DNA from: BA4 sp044376575
GTDB lineage: Bacteria > Bacteroidota > Bacteroidia > CAIKAF01
Assembly (NCBI GenBank): GCA_044376575.1
Contig: JBILKR010000003.1
Coordinates: forward strand, 62,001-126,000
Reading direction: 5' to 3'
Length of the DNA: 64,000 nt
Part shown: positions 8,160 to 16,235 of the stretch, piece after piece
Layout of the letters: every line of letters starts with the position of its first letter
Position numbering within the stretch: the first letter of the stretch is position 1
Translations under genes and position numbers: made by a program
The notes under the pieces: generated by a model
Told to the model about the DNA's origin: nothing
The model's database searches: none
Seen by the model: only the letters and a program-made list of their open reading frames with translations

Positions 8160-9248
8160 TTATTTTTGTGCATATCGCGTAAGTATAATTCCTATACCTG
8201 CGAAAAAGATATTCGGTAACCATACGGCTATAAATGGAATCATTATTCCGTTCAACGCAAAAGTGGTAGTTATTCTCATGAAAAAAATATAGGTAAAGGC
8301 AAGTGCCACTCCCATGGCCAAATGAAAGCCTATGCCACCACGAACCTTCCTGCTGGCAATAGGTACAGCTAGTAATGTGAGTATAATAGTAGAAAACGGA
8401 TTCGAATTTCGTTGGTGCTTTTCAATCAGGTAATGATTAATATAATCTGACCCTCTTGCTGTTTCTTCTTCAATAAAATCATTCAGTTCCTGATATGTCA
8501 TCATATCAATTTTCTTTAAATCCATTTTAAAAAAAGAAGGAGTAAATGCAAATGTAGTATCAAGTCGAGCTCCTTTTCTTATAGTTTCTTTGTTACCGTT
8601 GAATCCTCTGATGATATAATCATGTAATTGCCATCCTCCGGTAAGGCTATCATACACAATATGCCCGCTCATAATTTTAAATACAAGTTTGTCATCCACA
8701 ATTTTTTCAAATGCAAACTTAGAAGCGCGGTTTTCTTTAAAGTCGTAACGTTCTACATAAACAAATTCTCCTTTTTGAAGCTGACGATGAAAATTGGGCG
8801 AGAACTCTTTGTATTTACGAAAGTATTTTTTTTCGAATCCAATTCTTACTTCATTAGATTTTGGGAGTATAAAATTAGTCAATGTCCAACTTAAAACAGC
8901 AATCATAGTTGCCGCTGTAAGAAATGGAACAAGCAATCTCCAGTAACTTATTCCGGTTGAAAGAATAGAAACAATTTCTAACCGTGATGCCATTCTAGAG
9001 GTGAAAAATATAACAGATATAAATACAAAAAGCGGACTGAATAAAATGGAGAAATAGGGAATGAAATTTAAGTAGTAATCAAAAATAATTTCATACATAG
9101 TTGGTTTAATTTCTCCGCGTCCCATCAATCCATCAAGCTTTTCAGATACATCAAAAACAATGGTTAAGGACAGGATTAAAAAAATTGACACAAAGAATGT
9201 GGCGAGAAATGTAAAGATGATATACCGGTCAATTCTTTTAAGCATCAT
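8160..9248 (-). CDS. LptF/LptG family permease
   Basis: Inner-membrane permease of the LPS export machine, which together with LptB extracts lipopolysaccharide and passes it to LptC. 362 residues with the family layout: three N-terminal membrane helices (starting IDRYIIFTFLATFFVSIFL), a periplasmic beta-jellyroll domain at about residues 130-265, and three C-terminal helices with VPIASRKVRGGIGFHLAMG. The motif MASRLEIVSILSTGISYWRL near residue 90 is the coupling helix region seen in LptF and LptG. Which of the two it is cannot be settled. It lies 20 bases downstream of tgt on the same strand, a frequent pairing in Bacteroidota. Confidence 0.92.
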   Translation of the reverse strand: MMLKRIDRYIIFTFLATFFVSIFLILSLTIVFDVSEKLDGLMGRGEIKPTMYEIIFDYYLNFIPYFSILFSPLFVFISVIFFTSRMASRLEIVSILSTGISYWRLLVPFLTAATMIAVLSWTLTNFILPKSNEVRIGFEKKYFRKYKEFSPNFHRQLQKGEFVYVERYDFKENRASKFAFEKIVDDKLVFKIMSGHIVYDSLTGGWQLHDYIIRGFNGNKETIRKGARLDTTFAFTPSFFKMDLKKIDMMTYQELNDFIEEETARGSDYINHYLIEKHQRNSNPFSTIILTLLAVPIASRKVRGGIGFHLAMGVALAFTYIFFMRITTTFALNGIMIPFIAVWLPNIFFAGIGIILTRYAQK

Positions 9249-9268
9249 TCAAAGTTAAGTTGAATTCT

Positions 9269-10420
9269 TTATAAACGTGTAGTTACATTTTTAACCATTT
9301 CATTTTTCCATGAATGAAAATTACCTTCCAGAATTTTTATTCGAGCCTCTTTAACCAGCCATAAATAAAATGACAAATTATGAATACTTGCAATCTGTCC
9401 GGCCAGTCTTTCATTTACGATGAACAAGTGTCTTAAATATGCTTTGCTGTATTCCTGATCAACATAAACATCACTATCCGGATCAACAGGCGAAAAATCA
9501 TTTTCCCATTTTTTATTTTTCATATTGATGATTCCCCTGCGTGTAAAAAGCATTCCGTTTCTTCCGTTTCTTGTTGGCATTACACAATCAAACATATCTA
9601 CACCTCTGTCAATACACTCCAGAATATTTTCCGGAGTTCCAACGCCCATTAGATATCGTGGTTTATGCGTTGGCAGAATTTCACAAACCAATGAAGTCAT
9701 ATCATACATCATCTCCGCCGGTTCGCCAACAGATAAGCCACCAATGGCATTCCCATCCATATCTTTTGAAGCAATATATTCAGCCGACTGTTTACGTAGC
9801 TCAGGAAATGTACTTCCCTGAACTATTGGAAACAATGATTGATAATATGCATATAAAGGGTTAGAATTTTGGTAAGCATTGATACAACGATCTAACCAAC
9901 GATGTGTAAGCTCCATCGATTGTCTTGCATATCCGAAATCTGAAGGATAGGGTGGACATTCATCAAATGCCATCATAATGTCTGCACCTATTTGTCTTTC
10001 AATATGCATAACATTTTCTGGAGTAAACAAATGTTTAGATCCATCAATGTGTGAGCGGAAATGCGCACCTTCTTCAGTTAACTTACGGTTATTTTTTAAC
10101 GAGAAAATCTGATAGCCTCCACTGTCTGTTAATATCGGTCTGTCCCAATTAATAAATCGATGAAGTCCTCCTGCCTGTTCTAAAATAGAAGTGCCCGGAC
10201 GAAGATATAAGTGATAGGTATTTCCCAGAATAATCTGAGCTTTGATATCATTTTTTAATTCACGCTGATGAACTGCTTTTACAGTGCCAACTGTTCCTAC
10301 CGGCATAAAAATAGGTGTTTGAATATCACCATGCGCAGTATGGAATATACCGACCCTCGCGTTTGATTGTGAATCGTTTGCTTTTAGTTCAAAACTGTTT
10401 TTGAATTCTCCGTTGCCCAT
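9269..10420 (-). CDS. tgt: tRNA-guanine transglycosylase (Tgt), zinc-site cysteines replaced
   Basis: Exchanges guanine-34 for a queuine precursor in GUN-anticodon tRNAs. 383 residues. Active-site motifs are intact: GNTYHLYLRPG, the DSGGYQIFSL loop, FDECPP, GGLSVGEP, and the nucleophile region VDMFDCVMPTRNGRNG. The usual zinc site is CxCxxC followed by a His about 25 residues later. Here the three cysteine positions read Ser, Val and Asp within PVDPDSDVYVDQEYSKAYL, while the following IHN histidine is kept. Fold and catalysis should still hold; metal binding probably does not. It is the first gene of a minus-strand unit with the permease and is divergent from the glycosyltransferase at 10477. 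Confidence 0.95.
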   Translation of the reverse strand: MGNGEFKNSFELKANDSQSNARVGIFHTAHGDIQTPIFMPVGTVGTVKAVHQRELKNDIKAQIILGNTYHLYLRPGTSILEQAGGLHRFINWDRPILTDSGGYQIFSLKNNRKLTEEGAHFRSHIDGSKHLFTPENVMHIERQIGADIMMAFDECPPYPSDFGYARQSMELTHRWLDRCINAYQNSNPLYAYYQSLFPIVQGSTFPELRKQSAEYIASKDMDGNAIGGLSVGEPAEMMYDMTSLVCEILPTHKPRYLMGVGTPENILECIDRGVDMFDCVMPTRNGRNGMLFTRRGIINMKNKKWENDFSPVDPDSDVYVDQEYSKAYLRHLFIVNERLAGQIASIHNLSFYLWLVKEARIKILEGNFHSWKNEMVKNVTTRL

Positions 10421-10476
10421 ATTCTCTAATCTTCAATACAAATAAAATGAATAACTCATATATTTAGTGCTTCAAC

Positions 10477-11589
10477 ATGAATTTAGTACTGATATTTTTT
10501 TTTCTGCTATTGCTGGTAACACTTATTTTAAGTGTTTACTATATAAGTCTGCTATTGCCTTGGATAAATCAAAAATCATCTGTTGTTAATCATTCTTCTC
10601 CATTCGTTTCTATAATTATCTGTTCAAGAAACGGACTAATTAATCTACAACAACATCTTCCGCTTTTTTTAGAGCAGAATTATCCATCTTTTGAAGTTAT
10701 TGTTGTTGATGACGCCTCGACTGATGGTACATACAATTGGCTTCTTCAATTAAATCATCCCTTGGTAAAGATTGTTCAGATTGAAAATAAAATTTATTCT
10801 GGTAAAAGAAATGCCTTATTACAAGGGTTATTAGAATCAAGTGGCGAATGGATGATATTAACTGATGTTGATTGTAAACCGGCCGATGCAAACTGGTTGT
10901 CATCACTTGTGCAATCTATTCCACCGAAATCAAATTCATATATTGGTATAAGTCCATATAATAGAGAAGATACATTACTTAATCGTTTAATAAGATGGGA
11001 TGCTTTATCTATCGCGTTACAATATACAGGATTTGCTTATGCAGGTTTTCCTTACATGGGGGTGGGAAGAAATATGGGATGGCATATTTCAAAAAAAAAT
11101 GAATTGATATCAGTTTTGGAAAGTTCAATTTCAGATTCTTCTATACCTGTTTCAGGGGATGACGATATTACATTACAGCAAATGTTACCGCATATTGAAT
11201 TAGCAGTTATTAAAAACCCTTCTTCCTTTTTATATTCTACACCTCAGCAATCTTTATATGATTGGCTAAAACAAAAAAGCCGACATCATACAACAGGTTG
11301 GAAATATCCATGGAGGATACAATTGATGATTGGTTCAATTTATCTTTCCAAGCTATTATTTTTCCCATTGGTTTTATTATGTATTCTACATTCAGCATAT
11401 ATATATGAAACAGGTATCATACTATTAATCTTATATATGTTGAAGCGGATGGCCTTTACTTATCTTTTTAAGAAATTATTACAAAAAGACCTTATTCCTT
11501 ACATTTTTCTACTCGATATTATTCATATTTTCGTTATTCCAATTATCAGTATTCAATCATTAGGAAGAAGAAATAAGGCATGGAAGTAA
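10477..11589 (+). CDS. Family 2 glycosyltransferase, membrane bound
   Basis: Inverting GT-A sugar transferase. 370 residues: one N-terminal membrane helix (residues 1-25), then SIIICSRNGLINLQQHLP, VIVVDDASTDGTY near residue 80, the DxD metal site within ILTDVDCKPAD near 130, and a GDDDITLQQML acidic motif near 230. Then comes QKSRHHTTG, equivalent to the QxxRW-like acceptor motif, and two or three C-terminal helices. The donor and acceptor are unknown; processive or lipid-linked polysaccharide synthesis is possible. The last ten bases overlap the sigma factor gene, so translation is coupled. Confidence 0.88.
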   Translation: MNLVLIFFFLLLLVTLILSVYYISLLLPWINQKSSVVNHSSPFVSIIICSRNGLINLQQHLPLFLEQNYPSFEVIVVDDASTDGTYNWLLQLNHPLVKIVQIENKIYSGKRNALLQGLLESSGEWMILTDVDCKPADANWLSSLVQSIPPKSNSYIGISPYNREDTLLNRLIRWDALSIALQYTGFAYAGFPYMGVGRNMGWHISKKNELISVLESSISDSSIPVSGDDDITLQQMLPHIELAVIKNPSSFLYSTPQQSLYDWLKQKSRHHTTGWKYPWRIQLMIGSIYLSKLLFFPLVLLCILHSAYIYETGIILLILYMLKRMAFTYLFKKLLQKDLIPYIFLLDIIHIFVIPIISIQSLGRRNKAWK

Positions 11590-12188
11590 AGAAAACATTA
11601 TCGGAGAAAGCGAAGTCTGATCATGAGTTGGTAAGAAAAGCAGCGGAAGAAGCAGATCAGTCAGCTTTTACGGAGTTACTTGACCGACACAGAGATTCAA
11701 TTTATTTCCTTTTTCTCAAAATGGTAAATAATAAAGATGATGCTGATGATTTAACCATTGAAACATTTACCAAAGCATTTAAAAGTTTGGAGAATTATCA
11801 GCCTACCTATGCTTTTAGTACATGGTTGTATCGTATTGCTACGAATAACGGAATTGATTTTTTAAGAAAAAAGAAACTACAGACATTCTCTATCGACAAA
11901 ACAGTTCCCGGAAAAGATGGGGGAGAATTGTCAATTGATATTAAGAGTAAGCAGCCTGATCCGGAAGAGGAATTAATCAGAGAACAAAAAAAAGAATCGA
12001 TACGCCAGATTGTTGACAAGTTAAAACCTCGATACAAAGCGTTAATCGAGTTGAGGTATTATGAAGACATGTCTTATGAAGAAATCGCTGAAAAACTTGA
12101 TTTGCCTTTGGGAACAGTAAAGGCACAATTATTCCGCGCAAAAGATTTATTACAGCAAATCATTCAGTCGAGGAATGAAAAATTATAA
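11580..12188 (+). CDS. ECF-type RNA polymerase sigma factor
   Basis: Small sigma-70 family factor of 202 residues. Region 2: SAFTELLDRHRDSIYFLFLK with DDADDLTIETFTKAFKSLE and FSTWLYRIATNNGIDFLRKK (the -10-recognition helix). A charged linker of about 40 residues follows, then region 4 with YYEDMSYEEIAEKLDLPLGT (helix-turn-helix for -35/-33 recognition). It overlaps the upstream GT2 gene and is followed by rsmG after two bases. No anti-sigma gene is adjacent, so activity must be controlled by expression level or by a factor elsewhere. The regulon cannot be read from this window. Confidence 0.93.
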   Translation: MEVKKTLSEKAKSDHELVRKAAEEADQSAFTELLDRHRDSIYFLFLKMVNNKDDADDLTIETFTKAFKSLENYQPTYAFSTWLYRIATNNGIDFLRKKKLQTFSIDKTVPGKDGGELSIDIKSKQPDPEEELIREQKKESIRQIVDKLKPRYKALIELRYYEDMSYEEIAEKLDLPLGTVKAQLFRAKDLLQQIIQSRNEKL

Positions 12189-12190
12189 TT

Positions 12191-12817
12191 ATGCTTTCTT
12201 TTATACATCAATATTTCCCGCAATTTACTTTAGATCAGCTTTCACAATTTGAAACGGCATTGAATGTTTATAAAGAATGGAATGAAAAAATAAATGTTGT
12301 ATCCAGAAAAGATATAGATAACCTTGAAGAGCGACATTTTTTACATTCACTGGCTATCTGTAACGTCATTTCTTTTGCGCCTCAAACTCAAATTATAGAT
12401 ATGGGCACCGGTGGTGGATTCCCTGGTATTCCTTTGGCCATAGCTTTTCCTGATAGTGAATTTTTGCTGGTGGATTCCATTGGCAAAAAATTACGAGTTG
12501 CGGAGCAAGTTGCCATGGAATGTGGTTTATCGAATGTCAAAACTCAGCATATTCGTTCTGAACAACTCAAAACAAAATGTGATTTTGTTACCGGTAGAGC
12601 CGTTGAAACCATTCCGGAATTTTACAGCCATGTGAAGCATCTTGTTCGTTCCGGATCTGAATCAACGTTATCCAATGGAATTTTATATCTGAAGGGTGGT
12701 GACGTAGCAGATGAAATTAAAAATTTTCCACTCAAGGTTAAAGAATACCCCATCAGCAAGATGTATAAAGAAGAATTCTTTGAGACAAAAAAAGTAATAT
12801 ACATTCCGTTTAAATAA
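12191..12817 (+). CDS. rsmG: 16S rRNA m7G527 methyltransferase RsmG
   Basis: SAM-dependent methyltransferase that modifies G527 in the 530 loop of 16S rRNA; its loss gives low-level streptomycin resistance in other bacteria. 208 residues, the typical size. N-terminal NEKINVVSRKDIDNLEERH matches the family signature, SAM-binding motif I is IIDMGTGGGFPGIPLA near residue 68, and TGRAVETI lies near residue 137. It is the third gene of a tightly packed run beginning with the GT2 gene; a carbonic-anhydrase-like gene starts six bases after it. Confidence 0.96.
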   Translation: MLSFIHQYFPQFTLDQLSQFETALNVYKEWNEKINVVSRKDIDNLEERHFLHSLAICNVISFAPQTQIIDMGTGGGFPGIPLAIAFPDSEFLLVDSIGKKLRVAEQVAMECGLSNVKTQHIRSEQLKTKCDFVTGRAVETIPEFYSHVKHLVRSGSESTLSNGILYLKGGDVADEIKNFPLKVKEYPISKMYKEEFFETKKVIYIPFK

Positions 12818-12823
12818 TTTAAT

Positions 12824-13354
12824 ATGGCTATTGTCAGAACAATACTTGGAAAAACACCTGCATTCGGGAAAAATTGCTGGATGGCTGAAACTGCTGTGAT
12901 AACAGGCGATATGATTTGCGGTGATGATTGTACATTCTGGTATAACGCTGTGGTGAGAGGTGATGTGCATTATATTCGATTGGGTAATAAAGTGAATGTT
13001 CAGGACAATGCTACCATTCATTGTACTTATCAGAAAGCACCTACCACAATTGGAAATAGTGTATCTATTGGACATAATGCCATTGTGCATGGTTGTACCA
13101 TTCATGATAATGTATTGATTGGTATGGGAGCAATAGTAATGGATCATGCAATAGTTGAATCTGGCTCTATTATTGCCGCCGGAGCAGTAGTCCTTGAAAA
13201 TACACATGTTGAATCCGGTTATATTTATGCCGGTACTCCTGCAAAAAAAGTAAAGCAGGTTGATCCGGAACATGTAAAAGATCTCATCGAAAGAATTGCA
13301 AATAATTATCTTCAATACGCCGAATGGTATAAAGACGGAGAAACTAAAATTTAA
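12824..13354 (+). CDS. Gamma-carbonic-anhydrase-like hexapeptide protein
   Basis: Left-handed beta-helix protein of 176 residues with clear hexapeptide periodicity (for example SGSIIAAGAVVLENTHVESG). Trimeric gamma-class carbonic anhydrases bind zinc through three histidines; here ATIHCTY supplies one, and GHNAIVHGC supplies two spaced by four residues, so the metal site is present. The N-terminus NCWMAETAVITGDMICGDDC is also typical. Related proteins (YrdA, CaiE, PaaY) include carbonic anhydrases and thioesterases, so the substrate is not certain. It ends a dense run of genes; metK follows after a 74-base gap with its own promoter-like element. Confidence 0.88.
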   Translation: MAIVRTILGKTPAFGKNCWMAETAVITGDMICGDDCTFWYNAVVRGDVHYIRLGNKVNVQDNATIHCTYQKAPTTIGNSVSIGHNAIVHGCTIHDNVLIGMGAIVMDHAIVESGSIIAAGAVVLENTHVESGYIYAGTPAKKVKQVDPEHVKDLIERIANNYLQYAEWYKDGETKI

Positions 13355-13397
13355 TCATTCAAGTTTTTTATTCTTTCTTCGCAAATGAAATTTATTT

Positions 13398-13405
13398 TAT
13401 ATTTG
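13398..13405 (+). promoter_or_regulatory. Candidate -7 element (TATATTTG) of metK
   Basis: TATATTTG matches TAnnTTTG and ends 23 bases before the metK ATG. The -33 position shows only a T-rich stretch without TTTG. No SAM riboswitch fits in the 74-base gap. Confidence 0.45.
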
Positions 13406-13428
13406 TTTAGTATAAATACTTAAAAAAT

Positions 13429-14712
13429 ATGCCATATTTATTTACCTCAGAATCCGTTTCGGAAGGACATCCAGACAAAGTAGCAGATCAGATCAGTGAT
13501 GCGTTAATCGACAATTTTTTGGCATACGATCCACAAAGTAAAGTGGCTTGTGAAACCTTGGTTACAACAGGTCAGGTGGTTTTAGCCGGTGAAGTAAAAT
13601 CAAAAAGTTACCTCGATGTGCAAGACATTGCACGCGAAGTAATCCGTAATATCGGATATACAAAAGCAGAATATATGTTCGAAGCGAACAGTTGTGGTAT
13701 TCTTTCTGCCATTCATGAACAAAGCGCTGATATTAATCGCGGTGTTGATCGTGAAGTGAAGAAGATGAGTTTTGAAGCGAAGGCTGATGCTCAGGGTGCT
13801 GGTGATCAGGGAATGATGTTTGGTTACGCAACACGTGAGACTGACAATTACATGCCCTTAGCTTTGGATCTTGCACACAAAATTTTACAGGAATTATCAA
13901 AAACACGTCGTGCAGGAAAAGAAATGAAATATCTTCGTCCCGATGCCAAGAGTCAGGTAACCATTGAATACAATGATCAGAATCAGCCTGTACGTATTGA
14001 TACTATAGTTGTTTCTACTCAACACGATGATTTTGATTCTGATAAAAAAATGCTTGATCAAATTCGTAAGGATGTCATCAATATCATTATACCTCGTGTA
14101 ATGAAACAGTGCAAGCCATCGATTCAAAAATTGTTTAACAATAAAATCAGTTATCATATCAATCCAACCGGAAAGTTTGTGATTGGTGGTCCTCATGGAG
14201 ATACAGGTTTAACCGGAAGAAAGATTATTGTAGATACTTATGGTGGTAAAGGAGCTCACGGTGGTGGTGCTTTCTCAGGAAAAGACCCCAGCAAGGTTGA
14301 CCGTTCAGCTGCTTATGCAACTCGTCACATAGCAAAAAACTTAGTGGCTGCAGGATTATGCGATGAAGTTTTGGTGCAGGTATCTTATGCCATTGGTGTA
14401 GCTAAGCCATGTGGTTTATATATTAATACTTATGGCACTTCTAAAGTGAAGATGACCGATGGTGAAATTGCTAAGAAAGTTGAAAAGATTTTCGATATGC
14501 GTCCTTATGCTATTGAACAACGTCTGAAACTTCGCAATCCGATTTATTCTGAAACTGCAGCTTACGGTCACATGGGAAGGAAGCCTGAAACTGTAACTAA
14601 AATTTTTAATAAAGGAAAAGCGAATGAGAAAAAGGTAAAAGTGGAATTATTTACCTGGGAAAAGACAGATTATGTTGATGCAGTGAAGAAAGCTTTTAGT
14701 TTGAAAAAGTAA
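13429..14712 (+). CDS. metK: S-adenosylmethionine synthase
   Basis: Makes SAM from methionine and ATP. 427 residues. Signatures: SESVSEGHPDKVADQISDA at the N-terminus, GAGDQGMMFGYA near residue 120, and GGPHGDTGLTGRKIIVDTYG near 265 followed by GGGAFSGKDPSKVDRSAAY. The C-terminal portion carries an extra Lys-rich stretch near residues 395-410 (KGKANEKKVKVELF), which I believe is common in this phylum. It stands alone between its own promoter-like element and a strong terminator at 14735. Confidence 0.98.
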   Translation: MPYLFTSESVSEGHPDKVADQISDALIDNFLAYDPQSKVACETLVTTGQVVLAGEVKSKSYLDVQDIAREVIRNIGYTKAEYMFEANSCGILSAIHEQSADINRGVDREVKKMSFEAKADAQGAGDQGMMFGYATRETDNYMPLALDLAHKILQELSKTRRAGKEMKYLRPDAKSQVTIEYNDQNQPVRIDTIVVSTQHDDFDSDKKMLDQIRKDVINIIIPRVMKQCKPSIQKLFNNKISYHINPTGKFVIGGPHGDTGLTGRKIIVDTYGGKGAHGGGAFSGKDPSKVDRSAAYATRHIAKNLVAAGLCDEVLVQVSYAIGVAKPCGLYINTYGTSKVKMTDGEIAKKVEKIFDMRPYAIEQRLKLRNPIYSETAAYGHMGRKPETVTKIFNKGKANEKKVKVELFTWEKTDYVDAVKKAFSLKK

Positions 14713-14734
14713 TACTCAAATTTTATATAAAAGA

Positions 14735-14762
14735 AAAGCGGGAAGTTTTCCCGCTTTTTTAT
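14735..14762 (+). terminator. Intrinsic terminator after metK, probably bidirectional
   Basis: Perfect 10-base stem AAAGCGGGAA / TTCCCGCTTT with a 3-base loop, followed by a T run. In the other direction the stem is followed by a T-rich stretch, so it can also end the minus-strand transcript of the Kunitz-like gene. Confidence 0.92.
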
Positions 14763-14778
14763 TTTAATGTTAACTCAA

Positions 14779-15039
14779 TTAATTACACTCACAAGCTTCA
14801 CACTCCTGTTGAGTCGCAAATCCATATTCTCCGCAACCGCTGTAAGACTGTAAAGAACAATTTCCTGTATTTTTATTATAAAACCACCGTTCAAAATATG
14901 CTTGACACATTTCGTTGGTAGGAGGTAATTCATTACATGTTGGGTTGTTCACTTCGCAGTTGCTATTGCATTGTGAAAATAAAAGACTTAGTCCAGCAAT
15001 TAAAAAAAACTTTTTAAATTTTGAAAGTAGATTATTCAT
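14779..15039 (-). CDS. Small lipoprotein with a Kunitz/BPTI-like domain
   Basis: 86 residues from the ATG at 15039. A signal peptide with a hydrophobic core (FFLIAGLSLLFS) ends at a candidate lipid-anchored Cys24; the lipobox is imperfect, with Gln before the Cys. The mature part has the Kunitz pattern: C35, C45, C61, C69, C80 and C83 or C85. Gaps are 15 residues (C45-C61) and 7 (C61-C69), exactly as BPTI has between C14-C30 and C30-C38. RWFYNKNTGNC and YSGC match the conserved core RYFYNAKAGLC and YGGC. The position after C45, equivalent to the P1 site, is Gln rather than Lys/Arg, so trypsin-type inhibition is unlikely. Spacing of the last two cysteines is irregular. It lies 40 bases downstream of the PaaE-like gene. 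Confidence 0.75.
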   Translation of the reverse strand: MNNLLSKFKKFFLIAGLSLLFSQCNSNCEVNNPTCNELPPTNEMCQAYFERWFYNKNTGNCSLQSYSGCGEYGFATQQECEACECN

Positions 15040-15079
15040 GATTTTAACTATAAATAGTTTAAACTCAAAAATATCAATT

Positions 15080-16150
15080 TTATTCATAATATTCAAGTAC
15101 TACCACTTTGCTTGTTGGGTGTGCTTGACAGGTAAGTACGTATCCTTTTTTAACTTCAGCATCTGTTAGAATATTATTTTCATCCATACGAACAGATCCT
15201 TCAATTACCTTCGCCATACATGTAGAACAAATTCCAGCTTCACAAGAGAAAGGCGGATCTATACCTGCTTTAATTCCTGCATAAAGTATGGTGCTTTGAT
15301 CTTTAATATGTAATTCATATTCTTTTCCACCAAGTTTTACCATCACTTTTGATCCTTCAAAATCAGGTGCTGGTGCAGTAACTTCTACAGTAGTATCATT
15401 ACCGACTGGTGCTGAAAAATATTCTATGTGTAAATTTACATCGTTTACTCCAAGTGATTGAACTGCTTTTTTTGCATTCTCCATCATGCCTCCCGGACCG
15501 CAAATAAAATATTCTCTATTAGCTATTGAACTTTGATGTTGTTCAATAAACTGACGAATACTTTCTGCTGTTAGCATACCAGTATGTCCACTCCATCCGC
15601 TTTCCGACTGATCAATGGAATAAATGATATTTAAACGTTCAGCATATTGTTGTGCCATTGCATCGAGCTCATTTTTAAAAATAATAGAAGATGCATTTCT
15701 GTTGCCATATATTAATGTACACTTGCTTTGTGGCTCTGATTTTAAAACTGTTTTAATAATTGAAATAAGCGGTGTAATACCACTACCACCTCCCAATAAA
15801 AAATAATGTTTCTGTTGTGATGCATTCATCTCCGTATAGAATCTCCCTTGTGGTGGCATCACTTCCACCATACTGCCTACCTGAAATTCATTGTTGATTT
15901 TATTCGACATTTTTCCACCATCTACTTTTTTCACAGTTACGGTATGCATGTTGTCAGTTACCGGGCAACTGGATAATGAGTATGCTCTGCGCACTTTTTC
16001 TCCGCTGATTTCAGCTTGTATGGTAAGGTATTGACCTTGCTTATAAGCAAAAATATCTTTCAGTTCAGCAGGTATTTCAAAGGAAATTGAAACCGCATCT
16101 GATGTTTCCTGTTTTCTAGCAGCTACAGGTAAAGTATAAAATCTTGACAT
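15080..16150 (-). CDS. PaaE-like NAD(P)H:ferredoxin-type reductase with 2Fe-2S domain
   Basis: 356-residue three-domain electron-transfer protein. FAD-binding barrel with RRAYSLSSCP near residue 55; NAD(P)-binding domain starting FLLGGGSGITPLISI near 115 and ending with the C-terminal motif YFICGPGGMM near 212; plant-type 2Fe-2S ferredoxin domain with CEAGICSTC and a fourth ligand in VLTCQAHP near 340. This order matches PaaE, the reductase of phenylacetyl-CoA epoxidase, and related reductases that supply hydroxylases or desaturases. No paaABCD genes are in the window, so the partner oxygenase is elsewhere or different. A palindrome lies in the divergent promoter region. Confidence 0.88.
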   Translation of the reverse strand: MSRFYTLPVAARKQETSDAVSISFEIPAELKDIFAYKQGQYLTIQAEISGEKVRRAYSLSSCPVTDNMHTVTVKKVDGGKMSNKINNEFQVGSMVEVMPPQGRFYTEMNASQQKHYFLLGGGSGITPLISIIKTVLKSEPQSKCTLIYGNRNASSIIFKNELDAMAQQYAERLNIIYSIDQSESGWSGHTGMLTAESIRQFIEQHQSSIANREYFICGPGGMMENAKKAVQSLGVNDVNLHIEYFSAPVGNDTTVEVTAPAPDFEGSKVMVKLGGKEYELHIKDQSTILYAGIKAGIDPPFSCEAGICSTCMAKVIEGSVRMDENNILTDAEVKKGYVLTCQAHPTSKVVVLEYYE

Positions 16151-16168
16151 GTTTTAAAAATTATGGTC

Positions 16169-16176
16169 TAACTTTG
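16169..16176 (+). promoter_or_regulatory. Candidate -7 element (TAACTTTG) for the gene at 16236
   Basis: TAACTTTG matches TAnnTTTG, with TTG at 16144-16146 placed 22 bases upstream. Predicted transcription would begin near 16182 and run through the palindrome at 16193-16214. Confidence 0.45.
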
Positions 16177-16192
16177 TAATAAACAATAACAA

Positions 16193-16214
16193 ACCGATTG
16201 GGTTTACCATCGGT
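16193..16214. promoter_or_regulatory. Operator-like inverted repeat ACCGAT-N10-ATCGGT
   Basis: Perfect six-base arms separated by ten bases between the divergent PaaE-like and NAD(P)-binding genes. The size and CG-rich arms in an AT-rich gap resemble a TetR-family operator, a family that often regulates phenylacetate and fatty-acid genes. No regulator gene is adjacent. Confidence 0.5.
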
Positions 16215-16235
16215 ACACAAAAGTACATAAAATAC

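Noticed and set aside
12683..13315. Long open frame antisense to rsmG and the carbonic-anhydrase-like gene
   Set aside because: Cys/His/Ile-rich product without motifs; it mirrors the hexapeptide gene, whose protein signature is clear.
13355..13428. Possible SAM riboswitch before metK
   Set aside because: Only 74 bases are available and no stem set of a known SAM aptamer is visible; a -7 promoter element occupies the middle.
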